In this document: positions 21,207 to 33,356 of the stretch, piece after piece
Position numbering within the stretch: the stretch's first letter is position 1
How the letters are laid out: each line of letters opens with the position of its first letter
Source of the DNA: Cichorium intybus
Lineage: Eukaryota; Streptophyta; Magnoliopsida; Asterales; Asteraceae
NCBI GenBank assembly: GCA_023525715.1
Contig: CM042010.1
Coordinates: forward strand, 157,451,907 to 157,515,906
Length of the DNA: 64,000 nucleotides
Direction of reading: 5' to 3'
Notes under the pieces: generated by a model
Database searches by the model: none
The model's input: the letters and a program-made list of their open reading frames with translations, nothing else
What the model was told of the DNA's origin: nothing
Translations under genes and position numbers: made by a program

Positions 21207-22702
21207 ATGGCACAAAAAGGGACTAACATGGGTCTACTCTTGATCGTAGTGTTCATGTTATGGGGTGAGGCCATGGCTCAATCCGGCTGCACCACTGCGC
21301 TTATTGGCTTAGCCCCATGCCTAACCTTCGTATCGGGAAATTCATCAATTCCATCTGCTTCATGTTGCTCGCAACTATCCAGTGTTGTACAAGGTCAACC
21401 GCGATGCTTATGCTCGTTGCTAAATGGTGGTGGGGCCAATCTTGGGATATCGATAAACCAAACACGAGCCTTATCACTTCCCGGTGCTTGTAATGTACAC
21501 ACTCCTCCGGTTAGCCGATGCAATGGTAACATTTAATTTGTTTCATTTCGTTTCTACTGATTTAAAAGTTTATATAATGAGTAATAAACCAAATAGAACT
21601 TGTTACAAAAAGACCAAAAAATATGAGAGAATAAAACCAAATGATCATATTTTCAACATCTATCACGATATGAATATATAATCCGTAAGTTTGCGAACTT
21701 ATTTTTTCTGACACCAATATTCATGAATTTATTTAATATAAAAAATCTCAAGTTTGGCTAACACAAATATTCTTAAAATATAATTAGGCGCAATAAATAT
21801 TGGGTGAAAAGTGTGTGTCTCATCAAGACTTTTTTTTATAGTCGAGCACTAGAAAAGAATTCGGAAAAATTTACCTTCTATTGTCTTTAATGTGATTCCA
21901 ACTCGCCCTCTTTGTCTAAGAAACCATGCACTTAACCAATTTATTGCACCTAATTTCGTTTTTAATTTCTAAAAATATTAATCTTAGAAAACTTTATGAA
22001 TTTTTTTAATTTTAAGAAAATTATATGTCATGTTTGAAAATAATAAAATTCACCAAATATGTATCACATAAAGTATATCCATGTTAAAATATTAATATTA
22101 CGAATCAATAAAATGTTTTTACGCAAATAAATGGCCATTTTCTGATAGATAGCATATAATAACTACACTTAAAAACAAAGCTTTACATGGTTTAACTCGT
22201 TGGATCATACTCATGTCCCATGTGGCATCAAACTGGCTAATGATTGCAATGGAAAACAGTACAACAAGGAACAAACATGGCTCCAAATCCAATACATAAC
22301 ATTAGCTCAATGGATATCTAAATCTTATTATTTTGTAGGCGTTGCTAATGGACCGACATCTTCAGTGGCTGATTCTCCGATAAGTAATTCTCCGTCACCC
22401 AGTGCTCCAACTAGTACTGATGAACAAACGATTCCTGATGTTGGTTCTCCGACTAGTACTACTACACCCACGACTCCTAATGTTTCTTCAGGTATATAAA
22501 GTTTTAATCAATTTCTTTTGTTATGCTTATTCAAACGGTATGAAATATATGATTGACGGTGAAATGAAATGCAGGAGGGTCTAAATCGGCCCCTTCAACG
22601 AAAAGTGATGGATCAGATGCAACAATTGTTAGGGCGCATGCTAGTGTATTGGTGATTACTTTTTTCATAGCAATATGTGCATCTATCATGCCAATTTTTT
22701 GA
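21207..22702 (+). CDS. GPI-anchored non-specific lipid transfer protein (LTPG), copy C
   Basis: Exons 21207-21525, 22339-22491 and 22575-22702; 199 residues. The open frame extends upstream only through a TTG, so ATG 21207 is the start. The signal peptide ends near AMAQ. The eight-cysteine motif has the same order as in copies A and B (SCC and RCLC present). The linker is Ser/Thr/Pro-rich, and the C-terminus ends in a hydrophobic GPI-type tail (VLVITFFIAICASIMPIF). Intron positions match A and B, but intron 1 is 813 nt against 84-91 nt. Sequence divergence from A and B is clear, so it is an older paralogue of the cluster. Confidence 0.9.
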
Positions 22703-22925
22703 ACTGCTTCTGGTGTATCTTGTAAACAGTATTTAATTTCTTAATTTGCAGTTTCGTAAAAAGTCCTTTCATGTAATACTGTATTCTAATTAGAAAAATT
22801 ATATATCTTTGTATGTATGAATCTGTGTGTCGAATTGATAATGTTTCATAAACGCATAGTTGGCAAAATTCAAAAAAACGCTAGATGTGAATAAGTTGTT
22901 ACGACATATTGTACATTTGTACTTG

Positions 22926-23540
22926 GAGTAAATTACAGTTTTAGTCCCCGTGGTATGCATCTTTCTGCAGTTCTGGTCCTTGTTATAGAAATTTGATAAC
23001 AAATGTCCTCATGGTTTCCAAATGTTGTAGCTTTGGTAGTTTAATTACAGTTTTCTCTCCTCGTTTTATAGGTTTTTAGCTCGCCAAAGACGAAGAAGTT
23101 AGGGTAGGAGATGAAGATCGGCAGGTTAATAACAAATCTTAAAATAAGAAAGGGACAAAAGGGCAATTTAGCCATCTCTTATAGATGATGGTAACTGAGG
23201 TATGTACCAAAGCTGAAGGATTTGGAAACCATAAGGACATTTGGTCAGGGGCGACCTATAGAGTAACACAAAAATTTTCAGTGGTTGCACATTGACGGAT
23301 ATTCAACATCGTCATTAATTTAACAATGTTTATAGGCAATCCGTCCTTAAAATCATTACCGATGGATTACCAGCAAATTACTAACGAATTTACACTAAAC
23401 TTATATTAGATGAAAAAATTTGAGGGATAGTCCATGCTATCCCGGGATCTATAGTAGGTCCGCCAATGCATTTGGTATCAAATTTTAAAACTAAGACTAA
23501 AGAAAAATGCATAAAGGCTCATACTTCTAACTTGAGTAGC
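22926..23540. repeat. inverted-repeat element, decayed, split by a hAT MITE
   Basis: The left arm (GAGTAAATTACAGTTTTAGTCC to GTAGCTTTGGTA, about 115 bp) is repeated in inverse at about 23216-23540. The right arm is interrupted by the MITE at 23246-23468, and the match resumes on its other side (ATTTGGTATCAAATTT). The right end is too degraded to fix exactly, so the limit is approximate. Confidence 0.6.
23246..23468. mobile_element. hAT-type MITE, 223 bp
   Basis: Ends CAGGGGCGACCTA and the inverse of CATTGGCGGACCTA. Perfect 8-bp target duplication CATTTGGT at 23238-23245 and 23469-23476. It is inserted inside the right arm of an older inverted-repeat element. Confidence 0.88.
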
Positions 23541-24419
23541 TCATGTCTTTAGTTTAGTTACTAGATTAGAGATTTAATGTATTTCATAAAAATGTTGTAT
23601 TTAAACGACTTAAACAATTATTATCATTGTAATATAATTTAGGGTTGTTTGATAGTTACTGATTAAGTTAGATCTGACTTTGTTAGAGTCCCGACCGAGT
23701 CAGCCCCTGACTGAAACCATGTTGTTTAATTATGCATCTTATTATTATTTGCAACGATTTGACATAGAATGTGCAATACTAATTTGTCAGATTGTTTGCA
23801 TCTGTTATAACGTTTATTTATTCATCAATATTAATTATCTACTTGGTTTTTTTTTTTACATTATTAATAGTTTGATAATTACTTCACAATATTAATTATC
23901 TTGTCTAAAATCTTCAACTTGTTTGGAAATCTTGAACCACAATGAAAATGGTTGAAAAATCCTCAACTTGTTCAAAAATTTGATTTTTGAAAATGGTCAT
24001 TTTGTTTGTTTTTAATTGATATTCTTGTGTTTCAACACAATCCGGTATTAAACACATTTAGTACGAATATTTTAGAACGTGTTCCAAAATCTTTGAAAGC
24101 CAATAAATTGTTCGAGAATCCTCTATTTGTTCGAAAATCATATGTTCAGAAATCTTCAACCAATTGAAAAAGTTTGATGGCATGAACTCATTCGAAACTA
24201 ACTTGTTCAAAAATATTTGAAAATAGTGTCATATTTTGTATTTTATTAATATGCTTGTATTTAATAAAAAATTGCAGGGTGTTTATTCTCGATAGATTAT
24301 CAAGGCTGAAATCAGTGTGCAAGAAAAAAAACTATCATGCAGAATCATAAAAATTACCAAACTACAATGATTTACTTGAGATTTTCAAGGTCGCTCTGTT
24401 TAAAAATGTACACTTTAGT
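23541..24419. other. AT-rich spacer
   Basis: No gene recognised. About 23900-24240 has loosely repeated TTGTTCGAAAATC-like motifs. Confidence 0.4.
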
Positions 24420-27026
24420 TGTAACGACCCAAACTAATAATATAAATAAGCTGTGTGTAATTTAAAGTTTAATGTGTATGTTCATGAGAGATTATGTTTG
24501 TAAGGGTAATTTGGTCATTTGACCAAATCCATAAATTATTATGAAATTATATTTTAGTCTTTTGGACTAAAAATGTAAGAATTATGGATTTATGTGGCCA
24601 AACCCAATGTTGGTGTCAAAAGTCCAAGGAATGAAAGTTCAAAATCAAGTTTTGATTTCTGATTTTTCCAGAAATCATGATTCCAATGAAACCATCCAAT
24701 TCATCTTGCTCAAAATCATCCATTTAACATGTTCTAGTAGTTGAATATGTTGAATAATCAAGAAAAGATGATTTTGCTCAAGAACCCTAAGTCACGGGTT
24801 TGAATGTTCAGGTGGTTTTGATGAATCTAAAGTATTAGAAAAGGTGAAAGAAGCATGTAGTAGTTATTAATTCTAAGGAATTGAAGCTTTGATGCAAAGA
24901 TGATGAAATGGGTTTTTAGCCCATGAACCCTAGAAATGGGTTTATGAGTTGGAACTGATTTCATATGATTCTAATGGTTTTGTTAAGCCAAAAATGTCAT
25001 AAGTGAAGTAAGAAATCAGTTTCAAGCCTTAAATTTCCATAAAACGATTTTTGGTGAAAAATAGTGTTTTCGGAAGAATTTCAAAGTTTATAAAGAAGAA
25101 TTGATGATTTTGTAGTTTAAAGTTAAGTATAAGTTAGTATTTAGGGCCTGGAAATGACCCTAAACTAATTAAGTCAAGTATTAAGAGCTTAATGGGGCGA
25201 ATAGTGAAACTGCAGTTTGGAAAATCGTCAATTAAGGCAATATACTCAGCCTTCGAGTCGCGACCACACCCTGGTCGAGTCGCGAGGCGGCGCCAGCAGA
25301 GCCTTCGAGTCGCGACCACACCCTGGTCGAGTCGCGAGGCGGCGCCAACAGAAACATGCAGTTTTTGCATTGAGTCTCCTGCCAAGTGATTTTGAGTTTT
25401 TAGATTTTGACCAATACTTGTCCGTTTGACCCCAAATTTTAAACATAGGTCTATTATGGCCCAAAACTTCATGGAAAATTGTCGGAACCGAAATACGACC
25501 CTCCGAGGGTACTGTAGTAAAATACGTATAATATACAATTTATTTAAAGTTGGTCATTTAAAAGTTATAGACTTGTTATGACCCAAGATAGTATTATAAA
25601 GATTCTAATGAGTTATAGAGTCAGTTAGCATGAATGTTAATGTATAACATGTTAAATATAGGTCCATGCCAAGTGATTAATGGATCAAAAGAGTATAAAT
25701 ACAAGGAACGTGTAGCCAATTTTCTAGCAATACGTGAGGTGAGTACATGCAGTATTTTTACCCATTCTGGGGTACATGGCAAGTAAGTATTTTCAAGATT
25801 TCTTATAAAATTTCTATATGTGAAATTATATGCAAGAGTATTATTTCTAACTTGTTGTGAAAGTATAATGCTATATTTGAAGTTATGTTTTGAACTACAA
25901 GTTAAATTAAAGGAAGGTATGTTGGTCTATGAACCAATTATGTGAAAGTATATTTTGATTACAAGTGATATATGTTTTCAAGTATGAATGGCATATAGCC
26001 ACAAGATGTTTAAGAAGTATGTTTTGGTTACAAACTGTATATGTTTTCGAGTATGAATGGCATATAGCCATAAGATGTTGGAAAGTATGTTTTGGCATAA
26101 AGCTTAGCATGTTAGAAAAATATGTTTTAAACATATTATTATTATGTGATGAAAGCTATATTTGGCATCTAGCCATAAAGACATAAAATGATGTAGTTTG
26201 GCACCTAGCCACAAGTTATATGTATATGAGAAATGTTCAAGCAAGCAGCAAGTATTTTGTATGACTGGTAATTGTAGCAAGCAGCGTTAGTAAGGGAACT
26301 ATGTTCCAACCTACCCGGGTTAGGTAAGGGGTCTACTGAGGAAAAATCCCCATCGCGAAGTAGATTGCCTCAGCACTTCTATGGTGAGGATTGATCCGTT
26401 CTTTCTAGCCATAGAGACTTGGGGTATCACTTATGGTGATTAAAGCCCTAAGTATAAAAATCCAGCAAGCTTATAAAACCAGTCAAAGAAAGTAAGAAAG
26501 AAGCTATTTTTGTAAAGTATGTTATGAAGTGATTTTGTAAAGTAAAGAGTTATAGTATGTTACTACTATAAAGTTTTGAAAGATGTTATTTGTTGTAAAG
26601 TATGTTATGAAATGATTTCGAGAAGTAAAGAGTTATAGTATGTTATTACTATAAAGTTTTGACAGAAGTTTTATGTTATAAATTTACAAAAAAAAAAATG
26701 GAAAAGAAGTTAAAGGTTTGAGTCTAAAACTCATGTATCTCACGAGACATTATTGTCTTACATATTTTATGTTTTTGCCATGTATTCCAGGTTAAGATGA
26801 TATGCTATAATTGGATGAAGTTTAGCTGGAGTGGAGCTCAAATTAGCTCCTACTTTGGACTCAAGGTTTAATCCTTTCTTGCTTACTATGGTTAGTTTTG
26901 ATATGGATTTGTACACCCACTGTTTTAAGCATTTAAATTATCGGTTTTTGATAAACCGTATTTTTGTATTCATGTATTTATACGAAAAACCATAGTATTT
27001 GCAAACAGTAGAATTGGGGTGTCACA
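24420..27026. mobile_element. solo LTR, about 2.6 kb, probably Ty3/Gypsy type
   Basis: Starts TGTAACGACCC and ends GGGGTGTCACA, so it has TG...CA termini that are roughly inverted. A perfect 5-bp target duplication TTAGT lies at 24415-24419 and 27027-27031. No gag or pol is present inside. The length fits a long LTR left after recombination between two LTRs. The interior has a 52-bp tandem duplication, repeated GGCATATAGCCA motifs and no long ORF. Lineage is a guess from LTR length and termini. Confidence 0.8.
25248..25351. repeat. 52-bp GC-rich tandem duplication within the solo LTR
   Basis: The unit AGCCTTCGAGTCGCGACCAC onward occurs at 25248-25299 and 25300-25351. It contains the complementary pieces CGAGTCGCGA and TCGCGACC, able to form hairpins. 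It is far richer in GC than the rest of the LTR. Confidence 0.9.
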
Positions 27027-27086
27027 TTAGTTATAAACAATTAATTTTATATCTTTCAACTATTGATATTGTTAGAATATATGTCT

Positions 27087-27190
27087 CACTACTAGAAAAA
27101 ATACTTTTCGTGACAGACAATGTTCGTCGTAAATGATGATAGATGACAGACAAATGTCTACCATTAAAAGCTCCGTCATAAATGATAAAT
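27087..27190 (+). mobile_element. orphan CACTA transposon terminus
   Basis: CACTACTAGAAAAAATACTT is followed by GTCGTAAATGAT/ACAGACAAATGTC-type subterminal motifs. The opposite end was not found in the window, so this is a truncated relic. Confidence 0.5.
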
Positions 27191-28038
27191 AATGAACATT
27201 TTTATTTGATAAAGATTTTTTGTAAATGATAAATATATAGTAGTCTCTAAGTAGATTAGTTGAGTTAGCATGTCTACATATAAAATTAATTATGAAATTG
27301 AATACAAGCAATCATTCTCAATATTCTTTAGGTTCGCTCGTTATTTATCAACATGGCCGAGATATAACATATTAACCCTATGGAGGACCCACCACCTATA
27401 CCGCAAAAAATAACCCCACAACCACCATAGTTTGTCACCCCTCTTCCAACACCACAACTCCACCACATACAAGAGTCTAGCTCATCGCCAATGAATAACA
27501 CCAGAACCCCTCTTCCAAACCTCCCCTTCCATAAGCATGCCTACACCACCCTTACCCACTCATCATCACCTACCACCAAATCATATGAATGTTACTTTAA
27601 TAAAACTTTGAGCCATGACAATATGTAGTATAGACGTGCTACCTAAACCCCATAGCCAAATCAACCTTAATACAATGACAATTCACTCCCTTTTACATTG
27701 CAACATTGCAACCTGACCAAAACTCTATCTGATCCAAACTAGAAAATGCCATGACTAGTAAATTTAATGCTCTTATTACAAATTATACATAACTACATTT
27801 CCCACGACCAACATGGTAAACATCATACAATTAATGTGGATTGATAAATACAAATACAATTTTGATATATATAAATCCAGACTTGTGATGATCATGCTCA
27901 ACAAATTGGCATTAATTATGATAGAACATTTACTAAATTATATGATAATTAAAATGAAATTGTGCATATGTAGTAACCAATGGGGTTTAAACATCCAACA
28001 TATGCATGTCATGTTTTTTTTTTTTTTTTTTTTTTTGC
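27191..28038. other. AT-rich spacer with possible retroelement debris
   Basis: About 27353-27600 has Pro-rich coding-like sequence starting at an ATG and quickly broken by stops; it may be gag debris of the Copia remnant that follows. Uncertain. Confidence 0.3.
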
Positions 28039-28690
28039 TTAAAAGGTCTCTATACAGTCTAAAAGAAACCTTGCATGCATGGTACCAATACCTTTTCTGA
28101 TTATATTTCTATTATCGTTTTTCTCTCATGACTACTCTGATAATTTACTATTTATTTATAAGGGTCAATATATGTCATATTTACAACTTTATGTCGATGA
28201 TATCGGCCCGCTTAGTTATTTGATTGGATTCGGTTTCCTTCGACACAACCATAAAAATTATCGCAAAAATACGCTACTGAAATCCTAGAATGTGTCGGCA
28301 TGTATACATGTAAATCAATGTCGAAACCTACTGACACTAAAGTATATTTAAGTGCAACCATTGGCACTTTGTTTGCTAATCCATCCATTTATTACAGTCT
28401 AGTTAGTTCCCTACAATATCTTACATTCACATAAGCAAGACATTCCATACACCGTCCGATAAATGTATTTGCATGCATGACCTTGTAATGATCACATTAT
28501 GTCTGTCAAACAAATCCATTGATACATTAGTGGCACTTTATATTTCGATGCTCATCTATATAAGTCATATTTGCTTGCCTTTCAACGTACGTAGATGCTA
28601 AACTAAATAGGTTGCTCTGATACTCATCGCTCCACCTTCAAATACTATGTTTTTTAAAGCTAAGCTCATCCCATGGTCTACTAAAACACA
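28039..28690 (+). pseudogene. Copia reverse transcriptase/RNase H remnant
   Basis: The frame beginning LKRSLYSLKETLHAWYQ corresponds to the Copia motif LxKSLYGLKQAPRAWYQ. It is followed by LQLYVDDI (the YVDD catalytic box). Further degraded stretches resemble the RNase H region (CKSMSKPTDTK, SLQYLTFT, then a broken domain). Several stops and frameshifts interrupt it and no LTRs are recognised. A T17-type homopolymer precedes it. Confidence 0.75.
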
Positions 28691-29463
28691 ACCAATTATA
28701 TCTCCATCCAACACTAAAGTGAATTCCAAGGGTGACAAACATTGTTTTCAAAACTTGTTGGATTTGAAATTTATTACCAGAGTTACATATATCAATTCCA
28801 AAGGACACAATTATTAATTTGATTACACAATGCCATTTATATTTATAGGAAGTCATATCAACATCACAAAACACTTTACCTTGGTATATGCTTTTATTTG
28901 GAAAATAGCTAATGTAATTTGGTACATGGAACTAGATGGAACTGAACAGAATTAGGATGGTTATGATAGTGTTTGGCAATTATGGAAAAATGATTATGCA
29001 ACACAATGACTAAGTCAAGTGAGACTAAATTTCAAAATTTAAGCTATATGCAAAAGGTTGGAACAAAGTTGTATAAAACTAGATCGCTTACGGTGGCGTT
29101 TTAGAGATATTTAAAGTAGTTTGTTAGTCATAATGATCTTTTTGAACATTTTATGTAAGTTTACTAGTCAAATATGTGTAAAAAGGTAAAGTGACTAAAT
29201 ATGTACAATTGAAAAGGTTGTTACCCTCACAAGTTTATTGGTCGTCGGATAAGTCGTCGAAAACCAATAAAACCTTCCCTGTTATAGTTGTATTTTTTGA
29301 ACACTTTGTGAAAAGGGAACAACCAAAGAAAAAACATTATAAAATAAGTAAAAAAAACTAGTTATCGAGGTTGCATATATAGACTTGCGAACTATGTTCC
29401 ATGAGATCCGATCGTAGGTTGTAGTGGTTTCTTCACAACGCAATTCCTGAATAGTTTCCTCGT
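28691..29463. other. spacer, no feature recognised
   Basis: AT-rich sequence between the Copia remnant and the Harbinger pseudogene; possibly parts of either element. Confidence 0.35.
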
Positions 29464-30521
29464 TTACTTGTTGATCATTTGGGGGATCAATTTCATGAAC
29501 ATGGCATATCGTTGCACATTCTTCGTGTAAAAAATCATATTATGCAATATGATGCAACCGTACACTATATTCCTAATTAGGCTTTCACGTATTTGCAGAT
29601 TCGGGAGTGAAAGTACACTCCAACGCGCTTTTAGGTTGCCAAAATGTACTTCCACATCTTTTCTTGCAGATTCTTGTGTTGCCTTGAACCTTATATGTTC
29701 TTTTAGTTGGATACGAAAATGTTTTGAGAAAAGTAGCCCAACTTGGGTATACCCTCCCATGTTTATACCGTACTCCGTTAACCTAAAACGGACTTTGGAA
29801 TTCCTTACCATGTATTTATTTGTTGAATGATGGTTATTCGATAAAGGCCGTTGAAGACGTTGTTGGAACCGGCGACACCAAAGAATGCATGTCAAAATCA
29901 CAAATCTTGTGAGGCCACAACTTCAAGCATAATCGTCGGGTGACCATGGTCAATTGGTCACCTATCATGTATCGACCTCACCATGAAGTTGGGCAATTCT
30001 TCTAAGCTCAATGTGTACAATCAATGCTACCTAGCTTCCAGGAAATCCATGTTTGGCTATGTATGTGGCGTACAAAAGTTGTATGCTGCTAGACGTTGGT
30101 TCACGCAAATATTTATCTCCATACAACTTAATAATATTTTCACAAAAGAAGTTTAAAGTATTAAATGAAGTTCTTTTAGACATATTCAAGTACTCATCTA
30201 AGGCATCGACAACTCTTTAGTATGCTAGTTGTCGAACTATAGATGTGCACTTTTGCAATGGACTAAAATTCTTTTGAATCTAGCAGCCCACTGTAAAATA
30301 AATTGTGGATCATGTCTTTGCATATATTCAACTATTCGTACAAATGGTTCTCTTCGCATCTGGAACCGTCTTCTCAAGGCATTGTCACCATATATAAGAT
30401 TGACAACAAAGTAATATTGTACAAGCCAAGCATCTCTCTCTCTCTCTCCTAGATCTATGTTTACATAAGTTCTTCTATTTATTGTAACATTGGACAGTGT
30501 ATTGAAGAAGAAGTAATGCAT
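29464..30521 (-). pseudogene. PIF/Harbinger-type DDE transposase (HARBI1-like), inactive
   Basis: Read on the minus strand, about 30521-30237 encodes the N-terminal half (DNALRRRFQMRREPFVRIVEYM). The middle (about 30236-29902) contains YLREPTSSSIQLLYATYIAKH and HGFPGS, the point where the family normally has its first catalytic Asp within a GSIDC-like motif. 29901-29464 encodes the end (ESARKDVEVHFGNLKARW, then CIILHNMI), which is highly characteristic of plant PIF/Harbinger transposases. Stops and a frameshift break the middle, so there is no functional product. Terminal repeats and the partner Myb-like gene were not found. Such proteins cut and paste DNA into TWA-type sites. Confidence 0.85.
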
Positions 30522-30710
30522 TTTGATGTGCGGTGTACAAAATTTGTGTTGTCAACGTTTGAACTAGATCACAAGGACAAAATAATCCTTCCCAAATCCA
30601 GTTATATCATTCCTATAAATTCCTATAAATTTTCATTACCATCTTATGTCATTATCTGAATAAAAAAAGTAACAAAAATCTCTCTGTTTTATAATTTCAG
30701 AGGGTGTATA

Positions 30711-31364
30711 TAGGGGTGTTATTTGGTCGGTTTTTTCGGTTTTCGGTTTTTTCGGTTCGGTTTTTTAGCATCTTAAAACTAACCATAACCAAACAAAATA
30801 AGGTCCGGTTTAATCGGTTTTGGTTTATTCGGTTACGGTTTAATCGGATCGGTTTACCGATTAAACCAAATAAACATTCGTAAGAAAAAATATACATAAA
30901 CTTAAGAAAACAAAACTCACTAAACTTTTATCAAATGAAAACAAAAACACTATACATAAGTACATAACATATGAGGAAAAAAAGGGACGGTAAAAAAGAC
31001 GATCTCAAATAGTCAAATGGTGTCGAGTTTGGACTTTGGACAATTGCGTTATTGGACTAATTGGGCTTTATACATATATAGTTCATTGTAACTTATTAAC
31101 GAGTTATAAAATTTCCTGTTAACAAATATATATGAATTAAGATATAAAATATTTAATTTATAAAAATATATATTTATTAATAATTTATTCGGTTTTTCGG
31201 TTTAACCAAAACAATTAAATTTTAACCAAAATCAAACCGAATAAGATATCCTTATTCGGTTAACCAAACCAAATTAACCGAAAACCAAATAACCCGAACC
31301 AAACAACCCAAACATAATTCAGTTCGATTCGGTTATTCGGTTTCGGTTTTTTCTCACACCCCTA
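30711..31364. mobile_element. hAT-type MITE of CGGTTTT repeats, 654 bp
   Basis: Ends TAGGGGTGTTATTTGG and the inverse of CTCACACCCCTA. Perfect 8-bp target duplication GGTGTATA at 30703-30710 and 31365-31372. The arms are CGGTTTTTTCGG-type repeats in both orientations. It resembles the 17.8-kb element in structure but uses a different repeat unit. Confidence 0.92.
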
Positions 31365-31372
31365 GGTGTATA

Positions 31373-33356
31373 TTGCAAAATTTACCCTCAAATAACGTTA
31401 GAAAAGCATGTGAAGGAATATACTTTTTGATATTTTATGGACAAATTTTTCCAATATATTGTAAAATACTCTCTTTCAACATTTCACACACGATCTTTCT
31501 CTCACCCCGTAGGAGAGACTCTTCTACGAATCCAATTCTTAAACATCTCGTCTGGAACACTAACCAAACACTTTCCCTCTCCGTACCCTTCCTCCATATC
31601 TGTTCTTGAAACGACAACAATAATACACTTTTCTTCGCAGCCATATCTTGATGATTCATTGAAGAATTTGGGGTCAAATCTGAGTTTCAAGGTAAAATTG
31701 CTGTACTCCTTTGATTTATGAATAATTTTTACTTGTTATTTGACAAAGAAATAGCGAGCTGTGACCTGAATTCGGAAGTAGTTGTATAATCCGTTCTGTG
31801 GCATCCCGAAAACGGGTTTCTGAATTTGGTTAATTTGGGGTATTTTTATTCAATTTGGCGTCTGCGTTGATTGATTTTCCATGAAATATTCCGGGTCTTG
31901 ATTAATTATTTGAACATTTTGTGTTTTGTGATTTCAATTGCATTTGCATCGTTTTAACTTGCACACGAGTTTGTCTTGATTGGGTTTTTACATTGATCTT
32001 AATGTGATTTGATGGTATCACAATTTGCCCAATATTGCAAGATTAAAATATCTAAAATACCCGTCAACGATGACAAAACACGGGGAGTCTTGTGAATATA
32101 AATCAATTCTATTGAAATTCTGTAATGATTACTGATCGGCAAAGAGATGATTTGGTTTGGAATTTCGTCAAGAAGTGAAATTTGTTGCATTTTTCTTGGG
32201 ACCAAGGGAGTAATAGAATTAGCTTGAATGTTTGTGTGTAATGCCCCAAGCTGTAAATACGGACCGGCATAATAAGCTTGAAATCAACTTATATGAGATG
32301 TGTTAAATTTTCTATGTTTCTTTTGCAATTTGTAGCAAGAAAAAAACCAAATTATTTTTCAATAATGATGGCTGGGTCATTGATACAGCTTTTATTATTT
32401 TCCAATACTTACGCAATTTTCAACTTTGCTCCCTTTGTTTAATTGTTCTTTTTTTATGCTTGTCATATGCATAGTTGTAGTAAAAAAACTTCTGGGATAA
32501 TTTAACAAAAACTACTAACTTCATTTTTTTGCATTTATGATTAGAATACTGAAATTTAACGACTGCAAGTTCACAGGATCTTGAACGTGAAGGTGAAGCT
32601 AAGTTTCTTTTCGAACTCTAAGGTTAGTCCCCTTCCCCATTATGTGTTACTGTACATGTACGGAGGGTTAAATGCAAGAAATAGCAACGTACTTCCATTG
32701 ATTTGTGTGTTATATCATCTTATTTTCATTTCCTCCTATTACATCATTCTACCTAGAAAAGTCTACCCAATTAGCAATGTCTTTCAAATACAAAGCAATT
32801 TTTCACTGCTATAATTTGGTTGATTTTTTCAATGTATAATATCCTAATAAGAAAAAAATTGGAAGTACAATGCTATAATTGTGTAGATTTCCATAGTACA
32901 ATGTCTTGATAGGAATAAATTGGAAGTACAACGCTAGAAAGATTCGAAAGTAGGATACTATAATACATAAGTATTGTATGAAGGGTTACATGCAAGATAT
33001 AGCAACGAACTTTCATTAATTTGTTTATTATATAGCATATTGTTTTCGTTTCTTCCTAGTACAACATTGTACTTTAAAAAGCCTACCCAATTATAGCAAT
33101 TCCAAATACAAAGCAATTTTCACTGATATATATTGGGTAGATTTTTTAAAGTACCATGTCCTGATAAGATAAAAACAGAAATTACAATGCTACAATAGGG
33201 TAGATTTTTCAAAGTACAATGTCTTAATAAGAATAATATTGAAAGTACAACGCTGTAATAGAAAGATTTGATAGTGGGATGCTACAATACACAAATAAAT
33301 CAAAGTACATTGCTGTTTTCTTTTCTTTCCAGGTTAGCACGATATCGACTGTCTGA
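31373..33356 (+). promoter_or_regulatory. probable promoter, 5' UTR exons and UTR introns of the SKIP30-like gene
   Basis: A likely first exon ends at a donor CAAG|GTAAAA at 31691/31692. A possible small middle exon lies between TTCACAG and CTCTAAG|GTTAGT (about 32577-32622). A strong acceptor TTTCTTTCCAG at 33322-33332 precedes the final exon, 24 bases before the ATG. These are inferred splice sites, not proven transcripts. Confidence 0.45.
32666..33325. repeat. directly repeated block of about 320 bp in the 5' UTR intron (GTACAATGCTATA family)
   Basis: Two roughly parallel copies (starts near 32666 and 32985) share GCAAGAAATAGCAACGTACT, CTACCCAATTA, AATACAAAGCAATTTTCACT and repeated GAAAGTACAAYGCT motifs. 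The right part ends AAAGTACATTGCTGTTTTC just before the splice acceptor. The same motif family appears in the last intron of the WDR4 gene (about 52735-52930) and near 59600-59710. Confidence 0.65.

Noticed and set aside
27087..27190. Complete CACTA element
   Set aside because: Only one terminus was found; no inverse end or target duplication, so called a relic only.
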